DNA of 64,000 nt from CAVWSM01 sp963798505. Lineage in GTDB: Bacteria > Actinomycetota > Actinomycetes > Jiangellales > Jiangellaceae. Shown here piece by piece: positions 34,363-43,178 of the stretch; the stretch's first letter is position 1, and each line of letters opens with the position of its first letter. Location of the stretch: the NCBI GenBank assembly GCA_963798505.1, contig CAWCTX010000005.1, positions 558,001-622,000 on the forward strand, given 5' to 3'. The notes under the pieces are model-generated. The model did not search any database, was not told the origin of the DNA, and worked only from the letters and a program-made list of their open reading frames with translations. The position numbers and the translations under genes are program-made.

Positions 34363-34751
34363 CGCGCAAGATCTCGTCCGGCGCGCCATGGGAGCCCGTC
34401 GTCGGCTACAGCCGCGCTGTCGTCGCGGGGGACCACGTGTGGGTGACCGGGTGCACGTCCATCATCGACGGCCAGGTGGTGCACGAGGGCGACGCGTACG
34501 CCCAGACGCAGCAGGCGATCCGCAACATCGCCTGGGCGCTCGGCGAGGCGGGATCGTCGCTGGCCGACGTCGTCCGTACCCGCATCTTCGTCACCGACAT
34601 CTCTCGCTGGCAGGAGTACGGCCGCGCGCACGGCGAGGCGTTCGGCGAGGTCATGCCGGCCACATCGATGATCGAGGTGTCGGCGCTGATCGATCCGCGC
34701 ATGCTCGTCGAGGTCGAGGCGGTCGCCTACCTCGGTGGAGGCTCGGCGTGA
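34359..34751 (+). CDS. RidA family (YjgF/YER057c) protein
   Basis: 130 aa. RidA proteins hydrolyse reactive enamine/imine intermediates made by PLP enzymes. Blocks: SSGAPWEPVVGYSRAVVAGDHVWVTG, QTQQAIRNIAWALGEAGSSLADVVRTRIFVTDI, and VMPATSMIEVSALIDPRMLVEVEAVAYLG. The catalytic-type Arg is in VRTRIFV. Overlaps priA (ATGA) and hisF (GTGA). Its position in a his operon fits protection against reactive amino-acid intermediates, but members outside the RidA subgroup have other or unknown substrates. Confidence 0.88.
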   Translation: MTRKISSGAPWEPVVGYSRAVVAGDHVWVTGCTSIIDGQVVHEGDAYAQTQQAIRNIAWALGEAGSSLADVVRTRIFVTDISRWQEYGRAHGEAFGEVMPATSMIEVSALIDPRMLVEVEAVAYLGGGSA

Positions 34752-35509
34752 GTGTCGCGGTCCGGGTCATTCCGTGCCTGGACGTCGACGCGGGGCGGGT
34801 GGTCAAGGGCGTCAACTTCGTCGACCTGCGCGACGCCGGCGACCCGGTCGAGCTCGCCCGCGTGTACGACAAGGAGGGCGCCGACGAGCTCGTATTCCTC
34901 GACATCACGGCGTCCAGCGGCGACCGGAAGACCACGTACGACGTCGTGTCCCGGACCGCCGAGCAGGTGTTCATCCCGCTGACCGTCGGCGGCGGAGTCC
35001 GTACGGTCCACGACGTCGACCTGCTGCTCCGCGCCGGCGCCGACAAGGTCGGCGTCAACACCGCGGCGATCGCGCGTCCCGAGCTGATCGCCGAGATCGC
35101 CGGCCGGTTCGGCAGCCAGGTGCTCGTGCTGTCGGTCGACGCGCGGCGCGCCCCCGGCACGGCAAGCGGGTTCGAGGTGACGACGCACGGCGGCAGGCGA
35201 GGCACCGGCATAGACGCAGTTGAGTGGGCGTCCCGCGCGGCCGAGCTGGGGGCGGGCGAAGTCCTGCTGAACTCGATGGACCGCGACGGCACCAAGGACG
35301 GCTACGACCTCGAGCTCATCAGGCTCGTCCGCAACGCCGTGACCGTGCCGGTGATCGCCAGCGGGGGAGCGGGCGCGGTCGAGCACTTCGCGCCCGCGGT
35401 CGTGGCTGGCGCTGACGCGGTGCTCGCCGCGAGCGTGTTCCACTTCGGCGAGCTGCGGATCGGGGACGTCAAGGCTGCGCTCGCCGCGGCTGGGCATCCG
35501 GTCCGCTGA
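34748..35509 (+). CDS. hisF: Imidazole glycerol phosphate synthase cyclase subunit HisF
   Basis: TIM-barrel cyclase that forms imidazole glycerol phosphate and AICAR with HisH. 253 aa from GTG 34748. Motifs: VIPCLDVDAGRVVKGVNFVDLRDAGDPVELA (first catalytic Asp), LVFLDITAS, IPLTVGGGVRTV, KVGVNTAA, LVLSVDARR, LNSMDRDGTKDGYDL (second Asp), and VIASGGAGAVEHF. Last gene of the his operon; a palindromic repeat follows 16 bases after the stop. Confidence 0.96.
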   Translation: MSVAVRVIPCLDVDAGRVVKGVNFVDLRDAGDPVELARVYDKEGADELVFLDITASSGDRKTTYDVVSRTAEQVFIPLTVGGGVRTVHDVDLLLRAGADKVGVNTAAIARPELIAEIAGRFGSQVLVLSVDARRAPGTASGFEVTTHGGRRGTGIDAVEWASRAAELGAGEVLLNSMDRDGTKDGYDLELIRLVRNAVTVPVIASGGAGAVEHFAPAVVAGADAVLAASVFHFGELRIGDVKAALAAAGHPVR

Positions 35510-35524
35510 GCCGGACCCAAGATG

Positions 35525-35589
35525 CGTTGATCATGGCGAAGATGTGATCAAATCGCGCGGATGATCACATCTTGGCCATGATCAACACG
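35525..35589. repeat. Dispersed palindromic element, copy 2
   Basis: Near-perfect hairpin. TTGATCATGGC and AAGATGTGATCA on the left pair with TGATCACATCTT and GCCATGATCAA on the right, with one G:G mismatch and an AATCGCGCGGA centre. Arms and centre match copy 1 at 29111-29177 in the same orientation. Here it sits between convergent hisF and the TIGR03085-like gene and could also end transcription. Confidence 0.88.
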
Positions 35590-35601
35590 AGGGTTGGTCG
35601 G

Positions 35602-36231
35602 TCACAGCCCCAGGCGGGCACTCCTCAGCAGCTTGACGTCCGCGGCGTCGCCGCTCACCTCGACGAGCGCGTGCGACTGCCGGCCCATCGCAAACATCAG
35701 CAGCTCACCGGCCGGACCGGTGATCTCCACCTTGCCGGCACCCGAGCCGACGGTGACCGCCTCGCCGTCGGGCAAGGACAGCCGGACGCTCACGGGCACG
35801 TGCCGGAACAGCAGCCGCGACCGTGCCCGCACTGCCCGCCACACGGCCGCGTCCAGGCCGGGGTCGATGTCGCAGGGCGACCAGTGAGGTTGCGCGCGTC
35901 GCACGTCCTCGGTGTGGACGAAGAACTCGACGACGTTGCTCGCGTCCTCGAGGAACCCGATGCGGAACGGCGACCAGAACGGCGGCGAGGCGATCTGCTC
36001 GACGAGGTCCTCGAAGTCCCCCGCGGCAAGCTCGTGCTGCACCCGCTCCGTGTAGCCCGCCATCCGACGGAGGACGATGCCGCTCGCGGCGTCCGGGCGA
36101 CGCTCCCGCAGCACCACGTGCGCGGCCAGGTCGCGAGCCAGCCAGCCCTTGCACAGCGTCGGCGCGTCGGGCCCGACCGCGCGCAGCGCGTCGGCCAAAG
36201 CGCCGCGCAGCTCGTGGCCGTAGCTCGTCAT
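35602..36231 (-). CDS. TIGR03085-type maleylpyruvate isomerase/DinB-like protein
   Basis: 209 aa from ATG 36231. N-terminal helical bundle (SYGHELRGALADALRAVGPDAPTLCKGWLARDLAAHVVLRERRPDA) has the W.ARDLAAHVVLRE pattern of the mycothiol-dependent maleylpyruvate isomerase/DinB superfamily. AGYTERVQHELAAGDFEDLV, PPFWSPFRIGFLEDASNVVEFFVHTEDVRRA and a C-terminal beta part ending in MGRQSHALVEVSGDAA follow. His residues at HVV and HTEDVRR fit a metal site. Substrate unknown. Conserved in actinobacteria, often near hisF/hisI. Confidence 0.85.
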   Translation of the reverse strand: MTSYGHELRGALADALRAVGPDAPTLCKGWLARDLAAHVVLRERRPDAASGIVLRRMAGYTERVQHELAAGDFEDLVEQIASPPFWSPFRIGFLEDASNVVEFFVHTEDVRRAQPHWSPCDIDPGLDAAVWRAVRARSRLLFRHVPVSVRLSLPDGEAVTVGSGAGKVEITGPAGELLMFAMGRQSHALVEVSGDAADVKLLRSARLGL

Positions 36232-36262
36232 GCTGCCCCATCCTGCCGGACGGGGCAGCAGA

Positions 36263-36855
36263 TCAGCTCGCCTGCTCGACCGGCGCGGTGAGCGGACCCT
36301 CGACGCTGTAGACCATGCAGCTGTAGCCCTTGTCCTGGCTCCAGGACTCCTCGAGCGGGACGAGGTAGGTGAAGTCGTAGGGGTTGGTCTCGTCGTAGGT
36401 GCCGAAGTTGCTCTCGAACGCGGTGAAGCAGACCTGCCCGACCTGCTCGTCGAGCTCAGCGTCGCCCGGGAACTCGCCGGACAGCTCGCCGACCTGGTAG
36501 ATCTCGAAGTCGTGCTCGCCGTCGCAGTCGACCGTGGGCAGCGTCTCGACCTTGTCGTACGACTCGGGCTCGTTGACGCAGTCACCGACCTCGAGGTTCG
36601 TCACCGAGTTCTGGTTCTGGTACCACGCAAAGCCGCCCCCGGCGAGCACGATCGCGCCGCCGACCACGGCGGAGACGATCGACTTGGTGCGGCGCTTCGG
36701 GGGCTCCGGCGCGGTGGCAGTGCCGAACGGCGCGTACGGCTCGCGGCGGGTGGCATCGATCCGTACGGCTCAGCGGCCGGCGGCGTGTGCGGCTGCGACG
36801 TGGGCGGCTCGGCGCCCGGCTGGTCGGAGCTCGCGGAAGGGGTCGTGTCGGACAT
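36263..36855 (-). CDS. Membrane-anchored protein with septum-formation-like domain (one frameshift)
   Basis: About 197 aa after restoring one missing base near 36761. ATG 36855 starts a Ser/Pro/Glu-rich cytoplasmic tail (SDQPGAEPPTSQPHTPPAAEPYG). The other frame continues with REPYAPFGTATAPEPPKRRTK, a transmembrane helix (SIVSAVVGGAIVLAGGGFAW), and an exported domain. That domain opens SVTNLEVGDCVNEPES, has VDCDGEHDFEIYQVGEL and cysteine QVCFTAFE, and ends before GYSCMVYSVEG. VGDC...V.C..PHd-type spacing with four cysteines matches the Septum_form family; H is present in GEHDFE. Function uncertain. Divergent from hisI. Confidence 0.72.
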
Positions 36856-36929
36856 GTCGCGAATCATGCCGGTCGTCCATCTAGCCACAAAACCCGGGGC
36901 CGATTCCGAGACCCAATCGTGACGGCACA

Positions 36930-37334
36930 ATGGCTCCCATGCCTTCCCAGCCCGCCGTCCTCGACCCCACGATCGCCCAGCGGCTCAAGCGTGACGCCCA
37001 CGGGCTCGTGGCCGCCGTGGTGCAGCAGCACGACACTGGCGAGGTCCTGATGGTGGGCTGGATGGACGACGAGGCGCTGCGCCGAACGCTGACGTCGGGC
37101 CGCGCGACCTACTTCAGCCGGAGCCGCCAGGACTACTGGGTCAAGGGCGAGACGTCAGGCAACCGGCAGTGGGTCACGGAGGTCCGGCTCGACTGTGACG
37201 GGGACGCGCTGCTCGTCAAGGTCGACCAGGAGGGACCGGCCTGCCACACCGGCACCCGCACCTGCTTCGACGCGACGCAGCTCCCGGCGGTCATCGGCCA
37301 ACGTCCGGGCGGACCGGCGCGTCAGGATGGCTGA
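36930..37334 (+). CDS. hisI: Phosphoribosyl-AMP cyclohydrolase HisI
   Basis: Third step of histidine synthesis. 134 aa; ATG 36930, with ATG 36939 as an alternative. Motifs: GLVAAVVQQHDTGEVLMVGWMDDEALRRTL, TYFSRSRQDYWVKGETSGNRQWV, and the zinc cysteines in VRLDCDGDALLVKVDQEGPACHTGTRTCF. It is the stand-alone form without the HisE pyrophosphohydrolase domain. Overlaps the trpE start by 8 bases, linking his and trp genes in one transcript. Confidence 0.94.
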   Translation: MAPMPSQPAVLDPTIAQRLKRDAHGLVAAVVQQHDTGEVLMVGWMDDEALRRTLTSGRATYFSRSRQDYWVKGETSGNRQWVTEVRLDCDGDALLVKVDQEGPACHTGTRTCFDATQLPAVIGQRPGGPARQDG

Positions 37335-38880
37335 CACCATTGCTGACACCATGACCGTCGTGCCGACAGCCGCTGCAGCGCCGACGCTCGACGAGTTCCG
37401 TGTCCTGGCCAAGGACCGGCGCGTCATCCCTGTCACCCGGCGGCTGCTGGCCGACGGCGAGACGCCGGTCGGGGTCTACCGCAAGCTCGCCGCCGACCGG
37501 CCGGGCACGTTCCTGCTCGAGTCGGCCGAGCACGGCGGCGTGTGGTCGCGCTACTCGTTCGTCGGGGCGCGGTCCGCGGCGGTGCTGTCGGAGCGGGAGG
37601 GCCAGGCCGTGTGGCACGGCACCCCGCCGGTCGGCCTGCCCACGACGGGCGACCCGCTGGCTGCGCTCGCCGGTGCGCTGGCGAGCCTACGGACCGAGCG
37701 GCTACCCGGCCTGCCGCCCCTGACCGGCGGCCTCGTCGGCTTCCTTTCGTACGACATCGTGCGCCGGCTCGAGCGGCTGCCCGAGCTCGCCGTCGACGAC
37801 CTTCGCCTGCCCGAGCTCGCGTTCATGCTTGCGACCGACCTCGCCGTGCTCGACCACGAGGACGGCACCGTGCTGCTGATCGCCAACGCGATCAACTGGG
37901 ACAACAGCCCGGACCGCGTCGACGAGGCCTACGCCGACGCGGTGGCCCGCCTCGACCGCATGACGAGCGAGATCGCGGCGCCGACCCCGAGCTCCGTCGC
38001 TGCCTATGACCCGGGCGTGCCGACGACGTACGAGGAGCGCACGCCCCGCGAGGGCTATCTTGCGGCGGTCGAGCACGCCAAGGAGGAGATCCGCGCCGGC
38101 GAGGCGTTCCAGATCGTCGTCGCGCAGCGGTTCGAGGTGCCGACGACCGCGGATGCGCTGACGATCTACCGCGTGCTCCGCCGGGAGAACCCCAGCCCCT
38201 ACATGTACCTGCTCCGATTCGACGGATTCGACATCGTCGGCTCCAGCCCCGAGGCGCTCGTCAAGGTCACCGGTGGCCGCGCCATGACGCACCCGATCGC
38301 CGGCACCCGGTGGCGGGGTGGCACCCCCGAGGAGGACGCCGCTCTCGCAGCCGACCTGCTCGCCGACGAGAAGGAGCGGGCCGAGCACCTCATGCTCGTC
38401 GACCTGGCCCGCAACGACCTCGGCCGCGTGTGCGTGCCGGGCACCGTCGAGGTGGTCGACTTCATGTCCGTACGGCGCTACAGCCACGTCATGCACATCG
38501 AGTCGACCGTCGTCGGCACGCTGACCGACGGCCGTACGTCCCTCGACGCCCTTCTCGCCTGCTTCCCGGCCGGCACCCTGTCGGGGGCGCCGAAGCCGCG
38601 AGCGATGGAGATCATCGAGAAGCTCGAGCCCACGCGGCGCGGGGTCTACGGCGGCGTCGTCGGCTACCTCGACTTCGCCGGCGACCTCGACACCGCGATC
38701 GCGATCCGCACCGCGGTGCTGCGCGGCGGGGTTGCCTACGTGCAGGCGGGCGCAGGCATCGTCGCCGACAGCGACCCCGTCTCCGAGGACACCGAGACCC
38801 GCAACAAGGCGGCCGCGGTGCTGCGTGCCCTCGCGGTCGCCGAGACGGTCACGCCCGTGCAGCCGGCAGCCGAGTCGTGA
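37327..38880 (+). CDS. trpE: Anthranilate synthase component I TrpE
   Basis: Converts chorismate and ammonia to anthranilate with a TrpG partner not present here. 517 aa from ATG 37327 (CAGG just upstream). N-terminal allosteric domain includes LLESAEHGGVWSRYSFVGA, the LLES tryptophan-binding motif. The catalytic part has IVVAQRFEVPTTADALTIYR, PSPYMYLLRF, GSSPEALVKV, the HPIAGTRWRG loop, ELLVDLARNDLGRVC-type sequence, and GAPKPRAMEIIEKLEPTRRGVYGG. The end is AGAGIVADSDP. Not a PabB/MenF type, judged by the LLES motif and trp context. Confidence 0.95.
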   Translation: MADTIADTMTVVPTAAAAPTLDEFRVLAKDRRVIPVTRRLLADGETPVGVYRKLAADRPGTFLLESAEHGGVWSRYSFVGARSAAVLSEREGQAVWHGTPPVGLPTTGDPLAALAGALASLRTERLPGLPPLTGGLVGFLSYDIVRRLERLPELAVDDLRLPELAFMLATDLAVLDHEDGTVLLIANAINWDNSPDRVDEAYADAVARLDRMTSEIAAPTPSSVAAYDPGVPTTYEERTPREGYLAAVEHAKEEIRAGEAFQIVVAQRFEVPTTADALTIYRVLRRENPSPYMYLLRFDGFDIVGSSPEALVKVTGGRAMTHPIAGTRWRGGTPEEDAALAADLLADEKERAEHLMLVDLARNDLGRVCVPGTVEVVDFMSVRRYSHVMHIESTVVGTLTDGRTSLDALLACFPAGTLSGAPKPRAMEIIEKLEPTRRGVYGGVVGYLDFAGDLDTAIAIRTAVLRGGVAYVQAGAGIVADSDPVSEDTETRNKAAAVLRALAVAETVTPVQPAAES

Positions 38881-39419
38881 GCGGCCGACGCGGCTACGCC
38901 ATCGCCCTGTTCGCGCTCACCGTCGCGGCCCTGGTGGCCTACATCGCCGCCGGCGCCACCTGGGTCACCGCCACGCTCGACGATCTGGCCGGCGGCACCG
39001 AGCGCGCCACCGGACGCGACCTGCTCCCGGTCGCCGGCGCGCTTCCCCTGCTCGCGCTGGCCGGGCTCGTCGGCATCATCGCGACCCGCGGTCGGGTGCG
39101 CGCCATCGTCGGCGGCTTCTTGCTGGTCGCCGGCGGAGTCGCGGCGGTCTGGGTCCTGACCAGCGGCGCACTCGACGACTGGCGGGCCGACCCCGCGCGC
39201 GCCAGCGCGGCCACCGAGGTCAGCGCCGGCCCGATCGCGGCGACGACACTCGCCGCCCTGGTGGTCGCTGCGGTCGGCGTGGCGACCATGGCCCGTGGGT
39301 CGGGCTGGCCGAGCATGGGCAGCAAGTACGAGACCGCGGCGCGCCGCGACCGCCGTCCGAGCACAACCCCGCAAGCCACCTGGGACGCGATCGACCGGGG
39401 CGAGGACCCCACCGTGTGA
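38877..39419 (+). CDS. Trp-region conserved membrane protein (Trp_oprn_chp family)
   Basis: 180 aa from GTG 38877, overlapping the trpE stop. Four hydrophobic segments: YAIALFALTVAALVAYIAAGATWV, LLPVAGALPLLALAGLVGIIATRG, AIVGGFLLVAGGVAAVWVLTSG, and AATTLAALVVAAVGVATMARG. The C-terminus SKYETAA...TPQATWDAIDRGEDPTV is the most conserved part of the actinobacterial Trp-associated family; WDAIDRGEDPT is diagnostic. Function unknown, always linked to trp genes. Confidence 0.9.
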   Translation: MSGRRGYAIALFALTVAALVAYIAAGATWVTATLDDLAGGTERATGRDLLPVAGALPLLALAGLVGIIATRGRVRAIVGGFLLVAGGVAAVWVLTSGALDDWRADPARASAATEVSAGPIAATTLAALVVAAVGVATMARGSGWPSMGSKYETAARRDRRPSTTPQATWDAIDRGEDPTV

Positions 39420-39471
39420 CGCAGCCGCACATTAGGTTGAATGACACCCAGACCTTGAAGGAGGACGCGAG

Positions 39472-39681
39472 ATGGCGGAGCACGACAACCACGGCCACAC
39501 CCCGGCGGCGTGGACGGCGGTGGCCATCATTCTCCTCGGCTTCGCGCTCGGCTCCTGGTCGATGTGGGTGATGAGCTGGCCGCTGTTCTGGGTCAGCGTC
39601 GCGATCGTCATCCTCGGCGCCGTCGTCGGCAAGGTCATGCAGATGATGGGCTTCGGAGCGCCCGCAAGGCACCAGCCCTGA
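39472..39681 (+). CDS. HGxxPAAW family small membrane protein
   Basis: 69 aa. The N-terminal HGHTPAAWTAV carries the name-giving motif, then two hydrophobic helices (VAIILLGFALGSWSMWVM and LFWVSVAIVILGAVVGKVMQMMG). AAGGAGG lies 10 bases before ATG 39472. Found in actinobacteria between trpE-linked genes and trpC; no known function. Possibly works with the membrane protein just upstream (inference from constant linkage). Confidence 0.9.
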   Translation: MAEHDNHGHTPAAWTAVAIILLGFALGSWSMWVMSWPLFWVSVAIVILGAVVGKVMQMMGFGAPARHQP

Positions 39682-39794
39682 CCGACTGACCGGGGTGCGG
39701 AAAGCGGCCCGGTCGGACGCGGCTACCCTTGACGCGATCCAGGGAAACCACGGCGGCCACGCCCTTCGGCACCAACGGCAGAACGGGAGCGCGG

Positions 39795-40607
39795 GTGAGC
39801 GTCCTCGACGACATCCTCGACGGCGTGCGGGCCGATCTGGCCGAACGGCAGGCGCAGATGCCCATCGAGCAGCTGAGGGCGCGCGCAGCCAAACAGCCCA
39901 ACGCCAAGGACGTGCTGCCCGCCTTCCGGGCGCCCGGCGTCTCCGTCATCGCCGAGGTCAAGCGCTCCAGCCCCAGCAAGGGTGAGCTGGCGGCCATCTC
40001 CGACCCGGCGCGGCTCGCGCAGGACTACGAGGCCGGCGGTGCCAGCGCGATCAGCGTGCTCACTGAGCGCCGCCGGTTCGGCGGCACCCTCGACGACCTG
40101 CGCGCGGTCCGCGCGGCGGTCGACATTCCCGTGCTGCGCAAGGACTTCATCGTTACGAGCTATCAACTGTGGGAGGCGCGTGCCTACGGCGCCGACCTCG
40201 CGCTGCTGCTCGCCGCCGCGCTCGACCAGAACGCGCTCGTGTCCCTCGTCGAGCGCGCCGAGTCGATCGGGCTGACCCCGCTGGTCGAGGTGCACACCGA
40301 GGAAGAGGTCGTACGAGCGGTTGATGCCGGCGCCAAGATCATCGGTGTCAACGCCCGCAACCTCAAGACCCTCGACGTCGACCGCGACACGTTCGCGCGG
40401 CTCGCCCCGCTCATCCCGGAGGGTGTTGTCCGCATCGCCGAGTCCGGCGTCCGCGGCCCGCACGACGTCATCGAGCTCGCCCGCGAGGGCGCCGACGCCG
40501 TGCTCGTCGGCGAGAGCCTGGTGACCGGCAAGGAACCCCGCACCGCCGTGGCCGACCTCGTGGCAGCCGGGGCCCATCCGGCTTTGCGCCAGGGCGGGAG
40601 GGCGTGA
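39795..40607 (+). CDS. trpC: Indole-3-glycerol-phosphate synthase TrpC
   Basis: TIM-barrel enzyme that closes the indole ring of CdRP. 270 aa from GTG 39795 (CGGGAGCGCGG upstream); an in-frame start at 39729 is less likely. Motifs: VLDDILDGVRADLAERQAQ, VIAEVKRSSPSKGELA, VLTERRRFGGTLDDL, PVLRKDFIV, DLALLLAAAL, VEVHTEEEV, IGVNARNLKTLDVD and RIAESGVRG. All catalytic Lys/Glu positions (VKRSSPS, LRKDF, VEVHT, NARNL, ESGV) are seen. The 113-base gap after the HGxxPAAW gene may hold a promoter. Stop overlaps the trpB GTG. Confidence 0.95.
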   Translation: MSVLDDILDGVRADLAERQAQMPIEQLRARAAKQPNAKDVLPAFRAPGVSVIAEVKRSSPSKGELAAISDPARLAQDYEAGGASAISVLTERRRFGGTLDDLRAVRAAVDIPVLRKDFIVTSYQLWEARAYGADLALLLAAALDQNALVSLVERAESIGLTPLVEVHTEEEVVRAVDAGAKIIGVNARNLKTLDVDRDTFARLAPLIPEGVVRIAESGVRGPHDVIELAREGADAVLVGESLVTGKEPRTAVADLVAAGAHPALRQGGRA

Positions 40608-41846
40608 CGAGCACGCAGCTGCGAGCGGCCACGTACGACGAGATCGCGCGCTACTTCGGGCCGTTCGGCGGGCGCTTCGTCCCCGAGGCGCTCGTGGCGG
40701 CGCTCGACGAGGTCGCCGAGTCCTACGAGGCGGCCCGCCGCGACCCGGAGTTCACCGACGAGCTGCAGCGGCTGCTCACCACCTATACCGGGCGGCCCAG
40801 CCCGCTGACCGACGCGCGCCGCTTCGGCGCCGAGGTCGCGCACGGCGCGCAGGTGCTGCTCAAGCGCGAGGACCTCAACCACACCGGCTCACACAAGATC
40901 AACAACGTGCTCGGCCAAGCACTGCTCACCCAGCGCATGGGCAAGACGCGGGTCATCGCCGAGACGGGTGCCGGCCAGCACGGCGTCGCCACGGCCACCG
41001 CGTGCGCGTTGCTCGGCCTCGACTGCGTGATCTACATGGGCGAGGAGGACACCCGTCGCCAGGCGCTCAACGTCGTCCGCATGCGCCTGCTCGGCGCCGA
41101 GGTGATCCCGGTGACGACGGGCAGTCGCACGCTCAAGGACGCGGTCAACGAGGCTTTCCGCGACTGGGTTGCCAACGTCGAGTCGACGCACTACCTGTTC
41201 GGCACCGTCGCCGGCCCGCACCCATTTCCGGCGATGGTCCGCGACCTGCACCGCGTCATCGGTGACGAGGCGCGGGAGCAGGTGCTCGAGCTCACCGGTC
41301 GGCTCCCCGACGCCGTCGCCGCGTGCGTGGGCGGTGGGTCCAACGCCATCGGCATCTTCCACGCCTTCGTCGGTGACGAGAGCGTTCGTCTGTACGGCTT
41401 TGAAGCGGCCGGCGACGGCATCGAGACCGGCCGGCACGCCGCCTCGATCACGCAGCGGCTCGCGCGGCGTCTTCCAGGGAGCGCGCACCTACGTGCTCCA
41501 GGACGAATACGGCCAGACCAAGGAGAGCCACTCGATCTCGGCCGGGCTCGACTACCCGGCGGTCGGCCCCGAGCACGCGTGGCTCGCCGACAGCGGCCGC
41601 GCGACCTACCGCGCCATCACTGACGCCGACGCAATGACCGCGTTCCGCGACTTGTGCCGTACGGAGGGCATCATCCCGGCCATCGAGAGCGCGCACGCCC
41701 TGGCCGGCGCCGCGGAGCTGGGCAAGGAGCTCGGCCCCGACGCGGTGATCCTGGTCAATCTGTCTGGTCGCGGCGACAAGGACGTCGAGACGGCGTCCCG
41801 CTGGTTCGGGTTGTTGGATCAAGGGACGCCTGATGCCACGCCTTGA
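40604..41846 (+). CDS. trpB: Tryptophan synthase beta subunit TrpB (one frameshift)
   Basis: PLP enzyme that joins indole and serine. About 413 aa after removing one extra base near 41453. N-part: YFGPFGGRFVPEALV, LLKREDLNHTGSHKINNVLGQALL with the PLP lysine in HKIN, ETGAGQHGVATA, and ACVGGGSNAIGIFHAF. The frame then breaks after the conserved GRHAASIT; the other frame continues SGSRGVFQGARTYVLQDEYGQTKESHSISAGLDYPAVGPEH. It goes on with EGIIPAIESAHAL and NLSGRGDKDV. Both halves keep full conservation, so this is most likely a sequence error. Overlaps trpC (4 bases) and trpA (14 bases). Confidence 0.93.
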
Positions 41847-42648
41847 CGAGGTGTTCGCCAAGGCGAAGGCCGAGGACCGCGCGCTCCTCATCGGCTACCT
41901 GCCTGCGGGCTACCCCACGGTGGAGGGCTCGATCGCGGCCGTACAGGCCCTCGTCGAGGCCGGCTGCGACGCCGTCGAGGTCGGTCTCCCATACTCCGAC
42001 CCCGGCATTGACGGTCCCGTCATCCAGCGCGCCGCCGACGCCGCTCTCGCTGCCGGCACCACGACACCCGACGTGCTGCGCGTCGTACGGGCCGTCGCCG
42101 ATGCGGGCGCCGCGCCGCTCGTCATGTCCTACTGGAACCCCGTCGAGCGCTACGGCGTTGGCCGCTTCGTGGACGAGCTCACGGCGGCCGGGGGAGTGGG
42201 TGTCATCACCCCCGACCTCATCCCCGACGAGGCGGGCGAGTGGCTGGCCGCCGCGCGGCCGGCCGAGCTCGACACGATCTTTCTCATCGCGCCCTCGTCC
42301 ACCGACGTGCGGCTGGCCATGACCGTCGATCACTGTCGCGGATTTGTCTACGCCGCGTCGACCATGGGTGTGACAGGTGCGCGCGCCGTGGTGAGCACCG
42401 CCGCCGAGCAGCTCGTCGCCCGCGTCCGCGGCGTGTCCGACATCCCCGTGGCGGTCGGACTCGGCGTGTCGACCGGCGACCAGGCCGCGCAGGTAGCGAG
42501 CTATGCCGACGGCGTCATCGTCGGCTCCGCACTGGTGCGCTGTCTGCTGGACGCGCCGACGCTCGACGCCGGGCTCGCGTCGCTGCGGCGGCTCACCGCC
42601 GAGCTGGCCGATGGTGTGCGCCGGTCTGGTGAGCGAGCCGCGCGATGA
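41833..42648 (+). CDS. trpA: Tryptophan synthase alpha subunit TrpA
   Basis: Cleaves indole-3-glycerol phosphate to indole and passes it to TrpB. 271 aa. Motifs: ALLIGYLPAGYPTVEGSIAAVQALVEAGCDAVEVGLPYSDPGIDGPVIQRA with the catalytic Glu (VEVGLP) and Asp (SDPGIDG). MSYWNPVERYG, GVITPDLIPDEAGEW, IFLIAPSS, GFVYAASTMGVTGAR and VAVGLGVSTGDQA follow. The usual YNP loop is YWN-P here. Its start lies inside the trpB end and its stop overlaps mauE (ATGA). Confidence 0.95.
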   Translation: MPRLDEVFAKAKAEDRALLIGYLPAGYPTVEGSIAAVQALVEAGCDAVEVGLPYSDPGIDGPVIQRAADAALAAGTTTPDVLRVVRAVADAGAAPLVMSYWNPVERYGVGRFVDELTAAGGVGVITPDLIPDEAGEWLAAARPAELDTIFLIAPSSTDVRLAMTVDHCRGFVYAASTMGVTGARAVVSTAAEQLVARVRGVSDIPVAVGLGVSTGDQAAQVASYADGVIVGSALVRCLLDAPTLDAGLASLRRLTAELADGVRRSGERAAR

Positions 42649-43178
42649 GGCGTGTTCAGATCGCTGCGTGGCGGCCGTGGGTGTCCACGGTCGCGAGGCT
42701 CGTGCTGGCCGGTGTCCTGTTCGTCGCCGGCGGCGCCAAGATCGCTGATCCCAACCAGTCCGTGGCTGCCGTACAGGCCTACGACCTGTTCCCGTCGGCC
42801 GTGGCCGAGATCATCGGCTACGGCCTGCCGTTCCTCGAGATCGCGCTCGGCCTGCTGTTGCTCATCGGCCTCGCGACTCGGTTCGCCGCGGCGGCCACGG
42901 CCGTGCTCATGGTCGCGTTCATCGCCGGGGTCGCGTCCGCATGGGCGCGCGGCCTGTCGATCGACTGCGGCTGTTTCGGCGGCGGGGGAGCGATCGACGC
43001 CGACGACACGCAGTACGTGCAGGAGATTCTGCGCGACCTCGGCTTCCTGGCGCTCGCGGTCTGGCTGGTCATCTTCCCGACGAGCCGCTTCGCGGTCGAC
43101 CGGGCGCCGGCCGACCAGGCGATGCCACCAGCCGACGCCGAGGCGGACGAGCCGGCCACCGAGGAGCAGACAAGATGA
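42645..43178 (+). CDS. MauE/DoxX-family membrane protein
   Basis: 177 aa, four to five helices: TVARLVLAGVLFVAGGAKIADP, GYGLPFLEIALGLLLLIGLA, AAATAVLMVAFIAGVASAWARG, and ILRDLGFLALAVWLVIFP. The loop after helix 3 has IDCGCFGGGG, a CxCF motif shared by MauE proteins and thought to carry redox cysteines. The C-terminal tail is acidic. Overlaps trpA and the DsbA-like gene by 4 bases each, so it likely works with that thioredoxin-fold partner in extracytoplasmic disulfide chemistry (inference). Confidence 0.85.
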   Translation: MRRVQIAAWRPWVSTVARLVLAGVLFVAGGAKIADPNQSVAAVQAYDLFPSAVAEIIGYGLPFLEIALGLLLLIGLATRFAAAATAVLMVAFIAGVASAWARGLSIDCGCFGGGGAIDADDTQYVQEILRDLGFLALAVWLVIFPTSRFAVDRAPADQAMPPADAEADEPATEEQTR

